NCBI RefSeq assembly: GCF_945859705.1
Contig: NC_079136.1
Span: 39,217,307-39,281,306 of the forward strand
Reading direction: 5' to 3'
DNA from: Episyrphus balteatus
Taxonomy: Eukaryota > Arthropoda > Insecta > Diptera > Syrphidae
DNA: 64,000 nucleotides
Made by a program: the position numbers and the translations under genes. Numbering within the stretch: position 1 is the stretch's first letter; the number at the start of each line of letters is the position of its first letter. This document shows positions 25,759-36,691 of this stretch, piece after piece. Below the pieces are notes generated by a model. The model was not told where the DNA came from. It did no database searches and worked only from the letters and a program-made list of their open reading frames with translations.

Positions 25759-27472
25759 ATGAAGTTCTATAAATTTTTACTCACTGGTATCTTGCTAATA
25801 CAATCAATGGCTTACGTCATCTCCTCAAATATACTCGGAATGTTTCTCACTCATAGCCCATCGCATGTAATCGTGCACATGGGCGTAGTGCGGGCCCTAG
25901 TTGAACAAGGCCACAACGTAACTGTTATAACTTCAATGAAGCTAAATGATCCTAATTTTGGTTATCGGCATATTTATCTGAAAACCTTAGAGCACACTCA
26001 GAAGGATACTTTTACAATGCTTGATAAAATCAATCGTGCACCCTTCTATCTCAAACCATTCAAATGGTTTGAACTTGGCAAGGAAATGATCGATAAGTTT
26101 AACAGCTACAACATGGATCCGGATTATATCAAATTCAAAAATGAAAACAACACTTTTGATCTAATGTTATTGGGCTATCAATATAATGAAGGAAATCTTG
26201 GAGAAGCTGCTCATTTCAAATGTCCCACAGTGCTCATTTGGATGATGCAACCATTTGGTCATATTTCTAGATTAATTGGTAATCCCAATCTTCCGGCGGT
26301 TATACCATTTTCACCGTTTATTACACCAAATGGAATGGGTTTTTCTGATAGAGTCTGGAATTTTATTATTTACATTTTCGAGGGAATTGCTACCAAAACG
26401 GCTGAGTATTTTATGGCAAATATCTATGAGTAAGTGACAAGATGTACATTCTTCTAAATGTTTTCTAATTCTTTTGTTAAATTTTCAGTCAAATGTATCC
26501 AAGTTACAAGTATCCATCGTATAAGGAAATGGTGAAAAATATCTCTCTGATACTTTACAATCATCATTTTAGTGAGGCTCCAGTTAGACCGCAAGTACCG
26601 GCTCTTATTGAAATTGGAGGGATTCAAATAAAAGATAAACCTGATCCTTTGCCGAAGGTTCATATAAAACGTACATACTTACTTTTAAGTCAACCATTAA
26701 CCCACAATATTATTTTCTGTAATCCCATTAGGATATTCAAGAATTTCTAGATAACTCTCCACAAGGAGTCATATATTTTAGTCTTGGCTCAAATGCTTGT
26801 GGTCTGCACGTTAAAGATGTGACTTATAAAATAATATTCGAAGTCCTAAGTTCTCTCAAATACAATGTTATTTGGAAGCTCGATGAAATCAGCCATCCAG
26901 GAAATTCATCGAATATCCTTTTTAAAACATGGCTGCCACAAGATGACATATTACCGCACAAAAATGTCAAACTTTTTATAACTCATGCAGGCAAAGGTGG
27001 TGTTAGCGAATCAGAATATCATCAAGTTCCAATGATAGCTTTACCCATTATGGACGATCAACATGGCAATGCAAGGGTAATGGCAGCAAAAGGACATGGT
27101 ATTGCTCTTGATCACGAAACAATGACAAAAGAAATGTTCCAAAATGCTATAAATGATGTTATGGAAAATAAAAAGTATAGAAATGCTGTGGAGAAATTTT
27201 CAAAACTCTACAAAGATCGCCCACTTACAGCACAACAGACTGCTGTTTATTGGATAGAATATGTTATCAGGCACAAAGGTGCTCCTCATATGCAGAGTCC
27301 TTTGAAAGATTTAAATGTCTTACAGGAGCATAGTATTGATGTTATATTGTTTTTGGTGCTTGTTTTATATCTGACATGGAAATTAGGAATCATTTTGATC
27401 AAATTAGTTTATAAGTTAGTCAGAAGTTTTTTGTTTAGAAGGCAAACTAAGCCTAGCAATAAAAATGACTGA
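25759..27472 (+). CDS. UDP-glycosyltransferase (UGT), complete, 3 exons
   Basis: Exons 25759-26429, 26489-26657 and 26732-27472 are joined by 59- and 74-bp GT-AG introns, giving 526 residues, normal for an insect UGT. UGTs move sugar from UDP-glucose or similar donors to lipophilic compounds in the endoplasmic reticulum membrane. The start chosen is MKFYKFLL, followed by a signal peptide; a TTG upstream is not used. The N-terminal acceptor domain has the catalytic His context FLTHSPSH and the Asp context NNTFDLMLLG. The donor domain has GVIYFSLGSN, TWLPQDDILPHKNV and the signature LFITHAGKGGVSESEYHQVP. That signature normally reads THGG near its start; here THAGKGG is unusual. The C-terminal end has a membrane segment (VILFLVLVLYLTWKLG) and a basic cytosolic tail RRQTKPSNKND, as expected. 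All phases agree and there are no stops, so the gene looks functional. The substrate is unknown. Confidence 0.95.
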
Positions 27473-27499
27473 TGGAGGTTACAATATTATGGTACATAT

Positions 27500-27505
27500 A
27501 ATAAA
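27500..27505 (+). terminator. Polyadenylation signal AATAAA of the UGT gene
   Basis: AATAAA 28 bp after the UGT stop codon; the short distance is plausible for a compact 3' UTR. Confidence 0.5.
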
Positions 27506-27826
27506 GTTTTGAAAAACTAACCGTTTTTCATAAATTACTGTTCAGAGTATCTTATAAAGGGTATTGACACAGCTTAAGCATGTTTTTAAAGCAATTAGCT
27601 GCTCGTAGAAATAAACTGACATGTCTAAATAGTATTTTTCTACCAGGAACCTATATTTCACCATCTTACAAATTACAATTTCCAAGTTTGTACTTTTTCA
27701 CCAAAAATTGTAAAATAAATTAACAAATTTTGTTTCGCCAATTTTTAAATACATACAAAAAGTTAGAAAGTTATTAAAAATAAGTAAAACTACAAATTTG
27801 TGATTGTGAATTGTATTTGGTGAAAG
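27506..27826. other. Intergenic DNA before the retroelement nest
   Basis: AT-rich, no gene or repeat recognised. It ends in the AGAC target duplication at 27827-27830. Confidence 0.5.
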
Positions 27827-27830
27827 AGAC

Positions 27831-27903
27831 TGTGGCGATTCATGAAATTCATAAAATCCACTTAGTTTTAAAATCATTTTCAAATATTATTTTACTTTAA
27901 GAA
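27831..27903 (+). repeat. 5' LTR of the gypsy element, left part
   Basis: Starts TGTGGCGATTCATGAAATTC and is identical to the first 73 bp of the 3' LTR. It ends in AAGAA, the target site copied when the 10.4 kb element landed here. Confidence 0.95.
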
Positions 27904-28171
27904 TGTTCAATAATCCGTGCCTACCACGGAGAAGAAGACTACCAACACACACGCATGACATGCCAACCAACGACACCAACCAACGATCGTGTGTGTTTCC
28001 TTATTCCTTATTCTTCCCTCCCTCTCCTCTCGTCAGTCTTAACAAGATCTCTCAATAAAGAGGACGCGCAGTCCAATTAATAACAAAACAATGTGTTGTG
28101 TCTTATTTATATTATTTATTATTATCAATATGTTATACAGTCCACTTAAGTTACTAATAGATTATTGTTCA
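27904..28171 (+). repeat. Left LTR of the 10.4 kb element
   Basis: 268 bp, TG...CA ends, with an AATAAA in CTCAATAAAGAGGAC, a possible polyadenylation signal. One difference from the right LTR. Confidence 0.93.
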
Positions 28172-29819
28172 CGGTCCTTCGTAGCCCAATATTGAGCTAT
28201 GCACCTAAGTACCTACATTTATTAACAAAATAAAAAAAAAAAAAAAACATTTCGAATTGAAAAATAAACAATAACCACCATTGGTGGTGGTTACGTGTTT
28301 GTCCGAGTGCAAGTGCGTAGTACGAAGAATAGAAAAACAAAAACAAACAAAATTCTCGCGATTAAAAAAAAAAAAAGAATTCAAACAGAAAAACAATAAT
28401 AAAAAAAAAAATAAAATATCTGTTCACGTTTTGCGTGTGAAGGAGACAAATTTGGTGACAACTCAGCTGGGCACACAGGAAAATGCTTGAAATGGAGTTC
28501 ATGAACGCGGGAATAAAGAAGAACAAAAAAGGATAATCAATAAGCTGCTCTATCTGTAGCACATGATTCAACAGGAATGGATCTATAGATAATGGCATTT
28601 TGCAATTCAAATACATTCCTATGGGAAAAAAAAAATGTAAGTAATTATGTCATGATCTTACAAATCAAACAAATACCTACAAATATTAAAATAACAGTAT
28701 ACCCAGCACGTTATACCTATATATGTACAGTACAATGTACATCATACATACATAACAACATATATAATATATTTTACTATAATTTCTCATATACATTGCA
28801 AATTTATTTATTTAATTTTGTTACAACATCATAACAAAACAAACACAAAGATTTACCTTAAATACAAAAGGTATCATTATTTTTCAACATACATGAGATC
28901 GTTTCCTATCAATATATTTTATAATAAACAAAATACAAATCAATCACCATACCTATATTATGTAGGTACAATCGTATTCCACTTCATTTTCATACTACAA
29001 ATACTTTCATTAATAATAGGTATCTCTACATACCTATTCAAAATGTCTGTCTACTTATTTATAAACGAGGAATCGCAACCAATGTCCTCGGATAAAATTA
29101 ATAAACACTTACAAGGTTTAAACAAATAAAAAACAACCAAAACGTTTATAAAGAGTAACAAAAAAATTATAAAGGAGCAATGGAAATTATTTTCATACTA
29201 GTGAGCTCCTGAAAATGGCGGTAGGTAGCAAATGCATTCATAGGCCATGCTTCAAGAAAGTTTATGTCTATCAATCATTTTACTTTTCAATAGACACATC
29301 CACGTATACCTACTTACTGACATGATCATTTCAAATCAAGCCAATAATGTACAAATACCTTCATTATGTAGGTACCCACACATTTTCATAACATTGCATT
29401 CACGTAATGTTAATCATATTTTCTTTCATAAATCCGCATGCGTGCATGACATTCAAAATTTTAATAGGACCATTTAACCAATTTCTGCGTTTAAATAATT
29501 AACAATTCTATTTCATACAAGACAGATTCTCCCAATTAGATTTCCAATAAGAAAAAACAAAAGATCAGTATAAATTCGATATCCAATATCCAATATACAT
29601 AGATACATAAAAATATAATTCAACCTCAAAACTGACAACACAAGAGACATCGGTCTATGGTGTCGCGGTCACGTATACATGCATCAACCACCGAAATGTA
29701 TAATTCTATGTAGGTAGATGGTAGTGTATTTTGCACTATGTACATAGGTACGCAAACAATCTATTTACTTGAACATCTATCCCATCTTTTTCTATTTATT
29801 TTGTATGCCACCAACTTGG
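28172..29819 (+). other. LARD interior, first part
   Basis: AT-rich, many GTAGGTAC/GTACCTAC-type motifs, and a small palindrome ACCACCATTGGTGGT near 28275. Only short open frames without family resemblance. No gene supported. Confidence 0.5.
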
Positions 29820-31800
29820 TGATGCAGCTCTTGGAAAAGAAAGCCCCGTTAGGTCATCTTCATAGCCTTTTTTTTTTATGTGTGTAGCAAGAATATTGTT
29901 TTCGTCAGTCATTTAGAGATACATTATTTGTGTCGCGTGAACACATAACCCTTTTTGTTGTTGTTCGTTCAGATGGAAAATTGTTTTTATGCCGCAGGTA
30001 GCTTTGTGATCATCCCATCCAGCACAGGCGAGGCGCACAGGATCGTTAGGATTACTTTTTGAAGTCTAGATAATGTTGTTTTCTATTAGGTATACCTATA
30101 ATCTCGCGCCGTTTTAGTGTCGGTTATTTGTAGATATTGCGTTTTTTCTTTCTTTTGGGTGGCTATACTTCCAAGTTTTTATTTGTGATGACTGATGATT
30201 CTGATGGGTATCTCTGATTCTGGGTGCCTATGCAATGCTACATTTAATTATAATTGAGCGGACGCATGATTGTGATTTGGGATTTATGTCTTTAAAAATG
30301 GAGATAGTCGATAGGTAATAAAGAAATGAAAATTCATTTTATAGTAGGTAGGTACGCTACAGACCTATCTAGGACCTACTTACCGATTTTATAAAAAAAA
30401 AAAAATATGATAAACGAAAGTATGTATTATGATTCGTGTACCTACATCTGTACATACACATGTACCTATACCTATATTACTTTGAAATTAAAAAAACAGA
30501 AACCAAATTGCATACCTTAAATTGCTCGTTTAGAAATCAAACTATTTCTAGATATATCAACCACCGAACTTTTTGTATACTGATACCTACATGGGTCGTA
30601 TGCATGCACATATCTATTCTTGGAAAATATATCAAAATCTATTTGTATCGATTTGTTGTTGTGATATAATATGTCATGCAGATATTAAGAAAGCAAACCC
30701 GTTAGGTCATCTTTATTGCCCTTTTTATTTGTATAGGTAACAAGTTTTGTTTTCGTTTTCATCAGTAATTTAGGGATGCGTTGCTTGTGTCGCGTGCCAC
30801 TCGAGTACACATTACCCTTTTTATTTTTATGGCGAATTGTTTTTATGGTGCAGGTAGGAAGATTTGTTTTCTTTTAGTGATGAGTCTGTGTACCTACAGA
30901 AGTGCCAAGTAACAACGTACATACATCTCCACACACAAAATATGCAATAAGATGATCGCGGATACGATAAGTAAAGTAGGTAGGTAGTACCTACTAGGTA
31001 CCTATGAATCAAAACATAGCAAATAAAAATATCAACTGACACGAATAACATTTAAGACCAACGATACTTTTATTAGCTTTACAACAAAGCAGGATTTTGT
31101 TTTGTTATTGTGTTTAGCAAATAAATCAATGATCTGATCTAGATCACAAGGAAAATAAAACACAGCTATTTACAACTTGTGCTATATGTAATACATATTA
31201 TGTATGTATCTTGCCTATGTACAATGTCAAATTTAACCAGACTTGTCACATACAAAAAGGAGAAACATATACCTAAATTCTAGGTACATATCAAGAAATA
31301 AAAAAATATAAAGATTTATTTTCGTTAAAGTAATTTAGATTTTAAATGTCACATATTGGCATCTCCAGTATGAGCCTCCAAACTATTAGCGAGTAAATAG
31401 AGAAAGTGGTCCTTCACCAAATAGTGTATCTTTTTATTCGAGAATCTACCTACGCGCTACGCATTTATCTATTTGTTTTGCAAAGTATGTATGTAGCCCA
31501 ACTCGTTTTTTGTGCGAACAATTTCTTTTCCTTTGTTTTAGGGTTTGTTGTTGTGAAGAATCTATGCAGCTGTTGAAATAGAAAATTCCGTTAGGTCGTT
31601 TATTGCCCTTTTTGTAAAAAAAAAAGAATTTTCTTGTCATTGGTTCAGTCAAGTAGGTAGGCAAGCATACATTTGGTTGCACACCACACATTTTACTAGA
31701 CAGTAAGATCATTACCATTTTTTGTCGGCTCAAATTGAGAATTCGTGTTTTTTTTTTTTTTTTTTTTTTTTGGTGTAGGCAGGTATTTTTGAGCGAAATT
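29820..31800 (+). repeat. Three diverged 0.87-kb direct repeats in the LARD interior
   Basis: The anchor CCGTTAGGTCATCTT occurs at about 29842 and 30701, and CCGTTAGGTCGTTTATTGCCC at about 31590, spacing about 860 and 890 bp. Each is preceded by ATGCAG(C/A)T and followed by TTGCCCTTTTT-like, TTTTCGTCAGT/TTCATCAGT, GTGTCGCGTG and TTTTTATG(C/G)(C/T)GCAGGTAG-like blocks, in the same order in the first two copies and partly in the third. The third ends in a T28 run near 31749. No coding sense. Confidence 0.75.
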
Positions 31801-32619
31801 CTTTTATGAAGGATGGAATCATAATCTTAGACAGCCGCATCACAGGCAATTAAGAATTATTTTATGATACCTATTTGTATTTTATTTTCGTTCTGATTTA
31901 GGTGGTGAGTTTGAAGTTCAGATGTGCCAAGGCTTAATTGAGTTGTGGTCATAATTCAATTACTTACAAAGCCAATTGAAATACATTTTCCTATCTCATA
32001 GCGATTGATAGATAGTGGCTGTTAGCTTTTCAGTTGTTGTATCTCCTTGGGTAGGATGTGGACACAAGACAATAAAAACAATATCACTTTTCCTATAATG
32101 TTTTATAGTTTAAGGCTATAAAACTTTATGCAAATGTATTCATTTCGTTGTTTGAAGTAATACATACAAAACTTGAGCGCTTGTACCTCATTCAAAAGCA
32201 AATGAAATAAAAAAAAAAAACAATAAAAATAAACAAAAGCAAGCAATAATAATATAAAGACAACTGCCATATTTCACCACCTAAATCGTTTGTTGACCTA
32301 ACTAAAGGTTTATCACACACTTATGCACTTAATAGGAAGTGTATATGTTAAATTTCTGGGGTTAAGAAGAAAATTGTCTCAGAAGGAAATAAAACAACGA
32401 AGACTGCAAAGAGTCCGGAACAAGTAGAAAACCATTATACAATCACAATTTCATATCATATCAAACGTTTAAATCGATAAACAAACCCACCTTCTGAATG
32501 CGCAAACAGTTGAACTCAATTAATTTTTCATTTGAACGAACTCATATTTTTGTTAAAAAAGACAAACAATTAAAACATAATAATTCATTTCATAAAAGAG
32601 GATTTGCTTATATAGAACT

Positions 32620-32960
32620 AAGAGTGTGAAAACATACATTCTTGCAGGAAAGTTGTTGCCTGCAAAGGGTGCACTTTCGATATCTTTTATTGAGTGTGCG
32701 TTCTTACAAAACGCACATTCTTGCAGACAAGTTGTTACAAACGATAACCTTTTAATTCTTATATATTCCAATTTTGAGTGTACGTTCGCAGGATGAATCA
32801 TTTGTTAATGAGACAAAATTCATCCCAGCGTACATTCTTGCCGAAAAGCAGATCGCCTACATAGGGTGTCCTTTTCTCAATTACATTTTGAGTGTGCGTT
32901 CGCGGGATGAATCATTTGTTCAGGAGACAAAATTCATCCCAGCGTACATTCTAACATGAA
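32620..32960 (+). repeat. Ancestral-looking hairpin units of the LARD
   Basis: Four diverged units each begin GAGTGTG/GAGTGTA and contain ...ACATTCT(T/A). Stems: 32695-32702 TGTGCGTT with 32710-32717 AACGCACA (perfect 8 bp); 32779-32784 TGTACG with 32829-32834 CGTACA; 32893-32898 TGTGCG with 32943-32948 CGTACA. The last two also pair GGATGAAT with ATTCATCC inside the loop. They share the TTCTTGC(A/C)G tail with the 84-bp array that follows. Confidence 0.8.
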
Positions 32961-33435
32961 ACTAGGATGAAGCATTTGTTCAAGAGACAATATTCATCAC
33001 CAATACAAAACACTTCAAACAAACATAGCTACATAATAAAAAAAATGATAACTCCATTAAAACTGCTTAAAAAAAAGGCAGCTATATCAGATCGATCGCA
33101 TTTTATATCCATAAAAACAAAAAAGGTTAAGCAATTGAAAAATAATAAATTGATAAAACCAAAAGCTTTTCATTCACACCTATGCAAAAACCTGTTCAAT
33201 TGGTTATTTTCAAATAACACAAATTAACATAGGAATTAAATCATTGGAAGCAGAGTCATAAAGCAAGCTCAACTAACAAAATTCAGCAAACCAAGCAAAT
33301 CAAATCATAAAAAAAATTCAAAGACTATCATGCAGAACAAAAATGCTAATACATTAACATCTATATATGTAATATGATAGGTCTATTGCGCAAGAGCAAT
33401 AAATACCTTAAACCAGCAATTGCTTTCTTTAAACG

Positions 33436-33468
<33 letters not shown>

Positions 33469-33727
33469 AACACATCTTAATTTTTGTATTCGCCAAATAT
33501 TAAACAAATGCAAGTATTTATTTACATCACATACCTACTATACAAAAAAGGCACGCAAGGTTGGTGTTCGGGGTTTGACGTATATATGAATTAATGAATA
33601 CAATTTTTCTAAAGGGGCTACTAGCATCTCTCATAACGTATCTTAAGTTGTTTCCTCACTTCAGAGAAAAATTGTTTGATTTCCACCTTTTTCTTGATTG
33701 ACGTTGGGTTGACATTGGGTTGGCATT
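32961..33727 (+). other. LARD interior between hairpin units and 84-bp array
   Basis: No gene. Contains an A-run of about 30 bp near 33438-33467 and AT-rich filler. GACGTTGGGTTGACATTGGGT at 33700-33720 already resembles the 84-bp unit. Confidence 0.5.
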
Positions 33728-34642
33728 GGGTTGGACTAAGAGTCTGCGTCCTTACAACGCGCACATTCTCGCAGAAAAGGATCTACCTACAATGGGTAAC
33801 CTTTTGACTTTGGGTTGGACTAGGAGTGTGCATCCACACGAGGTGCACATTCTTGCAGAAAAGGATCTACCTACAATGGGTAACCTTTTGACATTGGGTT
33901 GGACTAGAGTGTGCGTCCTTACAACGCGCACATTCTTGCAGAAAAGGATCTACCTACAATGGGTAACCTTTTGACTTTGGGTTGGACTAGGAGTGTGCAT
34001 CCACACGAGGTGCACATTCTTGCAGAAAAGGATCTACCTACAATGGGTAACCTTTTGACTTTGGGTTGGACTAGGAGTGTGCATCCACACGAGTTGCACA
34101 TTCTTGCAGAAAAGGATCTACCTACAATGGGTAACCTTTTGACTTTGGGTTGGACTAGGAGTGTGCATCCACACGAGTTGCACATTCTTGCAGAAAAGGA
34201 TCTACCTACAATGGGTAACCTTTTGACTTTGGGTTGGACTAGAGTGTGCGTCCTTACAACGCGCACATTCTTGCAGAAAAGGATCTACCTACAATGGGTA
34301 ACCTTTTGACTTTGGGTTGGACTAGGAGTGTGCATCCACACGAGGTGCACATTCTTGCAGAAAAGGATCTACCTACAATGGGTAACCTTTTGACTTTGGG
34401 TTGGACTAGGAGTGTGCATCCACACGAGTTGCACATTCTTGCAGAAAAGGATCTACCTACAATGGGTAACCTTTTGACTTTGGGTTGGACTAGAGTGTGC
34501 GTCCTTACAACGCGCACATTCTTGCGGAAAAGGATCTACCTACAATGGGTAACCTTTTGACTTTGGGTTGGACTAGGAGTGTGCATCCACACGAGGTGCA
34601 CATTCTTGCAGAAAAGGATCTACCTACAATGGGTAACCTTTT
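33728..34642 (+). repeat. 84-bp tandem array, 11 units, hairpin-bearing
   Basis: Units start at GGGTTGGACTA and alternate 84 and 83 bp. Each has a 43-bp hairpin half and a 41-bp half (GCAGAAAAGGATCTACCTAC / AATGGGTAACCTTTTGAC). Three hairpin types occur: C (GTGCGTCCTTACAACGCGCAC), V (GTGCATCCACACGAGGTGCAC) and L (GAGTTGCAC variant of V), in the order C V C V L L C V L C V. Because 84 is divisible by three, artefactual open frames appear on both strands. Confidence 0.95.
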
Positions 34643-35667
34643 GACATTCAAGAAAAGGACCTACCTACAATGGGTAACCTTTTGACGTTCAAGAAAAGGA
34701 CCTACCTACAATGGGTAACCTTTTGACATTCAAGAAAAGGACCTACCTACAATGGGTAACCTTTTGACATTCAAGAAAAGGACCTACCTACAATGGGTAA
34801 CCTTTTGACATTGCAGAAAAGGACCTACCTACAATGGGTAACCTTTTGACGTTCAAGAAAAGGACCTACCTACAATGGGTAACCTTTTGACATTCAAGAA
34901 AAGGACCTACCTACAATGGGTAACCTTTTGACATTCAAGAAAAGGACCTACCTACAATGGGTAACCTTTTGACATTGCAGAAAAGGACCTACCTACAATG
35001 GGTAACCTTTTGACGTTCAAGAAAAGGACCTACCTACAATGGGTAACCTTTTGACATTGCAGAAAAGGACCTACCTACAATGGGTAACCTTTTGACATTC
35101 AAGAAAAGGACCTACCTACAATGGGTAACCTTTTGACATTCAAGAAAAGGACCTACCTACAATGGGTAACCTTTTGACATTGCAGAAAAGGACCTATCTA
35201 CAATGGGTAACCTTTTGACGTTCAAGAAAAGGACCTACCTACAATGGGTAACCTTTTGACATTCAAGAAAAGGACCTACCTACAATGGGTAACCTTTTGA
35301 CATTGCAGAAAAGGACCTACCTACAATGGGTAACCTTTTGACGTTCAAGAAAAGGACCTACCTACAATGGGTAACCTTTTGACATTGCAGAAAAGGACCT
35401 ACCTAAAATGGGTAACCTTTTGACATTCAAGAAAAGGACCTACCTACAATGGGTAACCTTTTGACATTCAAGAAAAGGAACTACCTACAATGGGTAACCT
35501 TTTGACGTTCAAGAAAAGGACCTACCTACAATGGGTAACCTTTTGACATTCAAGAAAAGGACCTACCTACAATGGGTAACCTTTTGACATTCAAGAAAAG
35601 GACCTACCTACAATGGGTAACCTTTTGACATTGCAGAAAAGGACCTACCTACAATGGGTAACCTTTT
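34643..35667 (+). repeat. 41-bp tandem array, exactly 25 units, higher-order structure
   Basis: 1025 bp, unit GACATTCAAGAAAAGGACCT / ACCTACAATGGGTAACCTTTT. Three variants differ only in the first ten bases: A GACATTCAAG, G GACGTTCAAG, N GACATTGCAG. Their order is A GAAN GAAN GN AAN GAN GN AA GAAN, which is a 4-unit (164-bp) higher-order repeat GAAN with losses. The unit equals the second half of the 84-bp unit, so this array arose by dropping the hairpin half. Confidence 0.95.
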
Positions 35668-36681
35668 AACAGTAAATTAGAAGTATGAGCCCACAAGAGG
35701 CGCACGAGATAAAACGTAATAAAAAAAAAATTTTAAACATACACATTTCAAACATACATTTATAAAATATATTCCTTCAAGTAGGAAGCATGACTAAATA
35801 TTTTCTTCTTTATTTTCTTTTCTTCCGAGCATTTCCAACACAGAGAAATGGCTAAGAAAGCCATATGAGACACGACACAGCTTTCTCAATTCTCTTGATT
35901 CTGTAGAATCAAAGTGGGCAGGGACATCTGTTCATAGATCAAACCCACAACACAAGGCACACAATGCAGTATATCAGCAATATTTCGTCATACATTAGTA
36001 TTTTAACGAGGATAACAACCAAAGCAGCAGCAAGAACTATAAGAACGACAGCACAGCACCAACTTCTGATTCATCAAACCATCAACAGAATTCACCAACA
36101 AGTTTCAGTAGCTCTTCAATTTTAACCACAAGCATTCAGCAGTATCTACAAGCCTCACAACAATCATCACCAAAAATTTGCAAAATAAAACGGATCAAGT
36201 TTTTCCACACACAAAGTAAACAAATTTTAATCTCAAAAAGTTAAGCAGACACTGAAAACACACCAAGAAATCTCCAGATATCTGTTTGCCAATACTGGCA
36301 GATATGACACAACCACATAAACAGCTTTCACAACAACAAAACTGGCCTTGGACATTGTCAAGTTTCAAAACTCTGGTTCATGAAAACCACCAACTACGAT
36401 ATTCTCACGACTCTCAAATTAAACTCTCCAAGGCATCTAACAGGCTTTCAGTCTGGAGATTCATTTGAACAACGATCTCCTCTGTCACTATAGTCACTTC
36501 TGTACATAATTCCCGAATCGACTTGGTTTTTTCCATTGGCATTGACAAACACTCAGGGGCGTCAATGGTTTTCCCAATGTCCTTGAGCAAATGCTATTCG
36601 GAAGGAGCCCCAAAGCAGAACTTAACTTCAAGCAAAATAACAATCAGAAGATATTAAACCGAAGGTTTAAAGTGGGCAGGA
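35668..36681 (+). other. LARD interior, last part, with polypurine tract
   Basis: CA-rich sequence without a supported gene. AAAGTGGGCAGGGA at 35911-35924 duplicates the probable polypurine tract AAAGTGGGCAGGA at 36669-36681 that abuts the right LTR. Confidence 0.6.
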
Positions 36682-36691
36682 TGTTCAATAA
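36682..36691 (+). repeat. Right LTR of the 10.4 kb element, first 10 bp
   Basis: TGTTCAATAA, cut off from the rest of its LTR (38085-38342) by the hAT insertion. The last eight bases are the target duplication. Confidence 0.92.

Noticed and set aside
28281..29477. Several 70-100 residue frames at the left of the LARD interior
   Set aside because: Low-complexity Lys/Ile/Tyr-rich translations of AT-rich DNA without family blocks; not gag.
33720..34685. Plus- and minus-strand open frames with 28-residue repeats (LGWTRSVHPHE...)
   Set aside because: The 84-bp unit is divisible by three, so frames stay open by arithmetic; the 83-bp C units break them and both strands are equally open.
33728..35667. 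CRISPR-like appearance (regular repeats with variable segments)
   Set aside because: Eukaryotic context; the variable segments are themselves repeated and there are no unique spacers or cas genes. It is a satellite-like array in a transposon.
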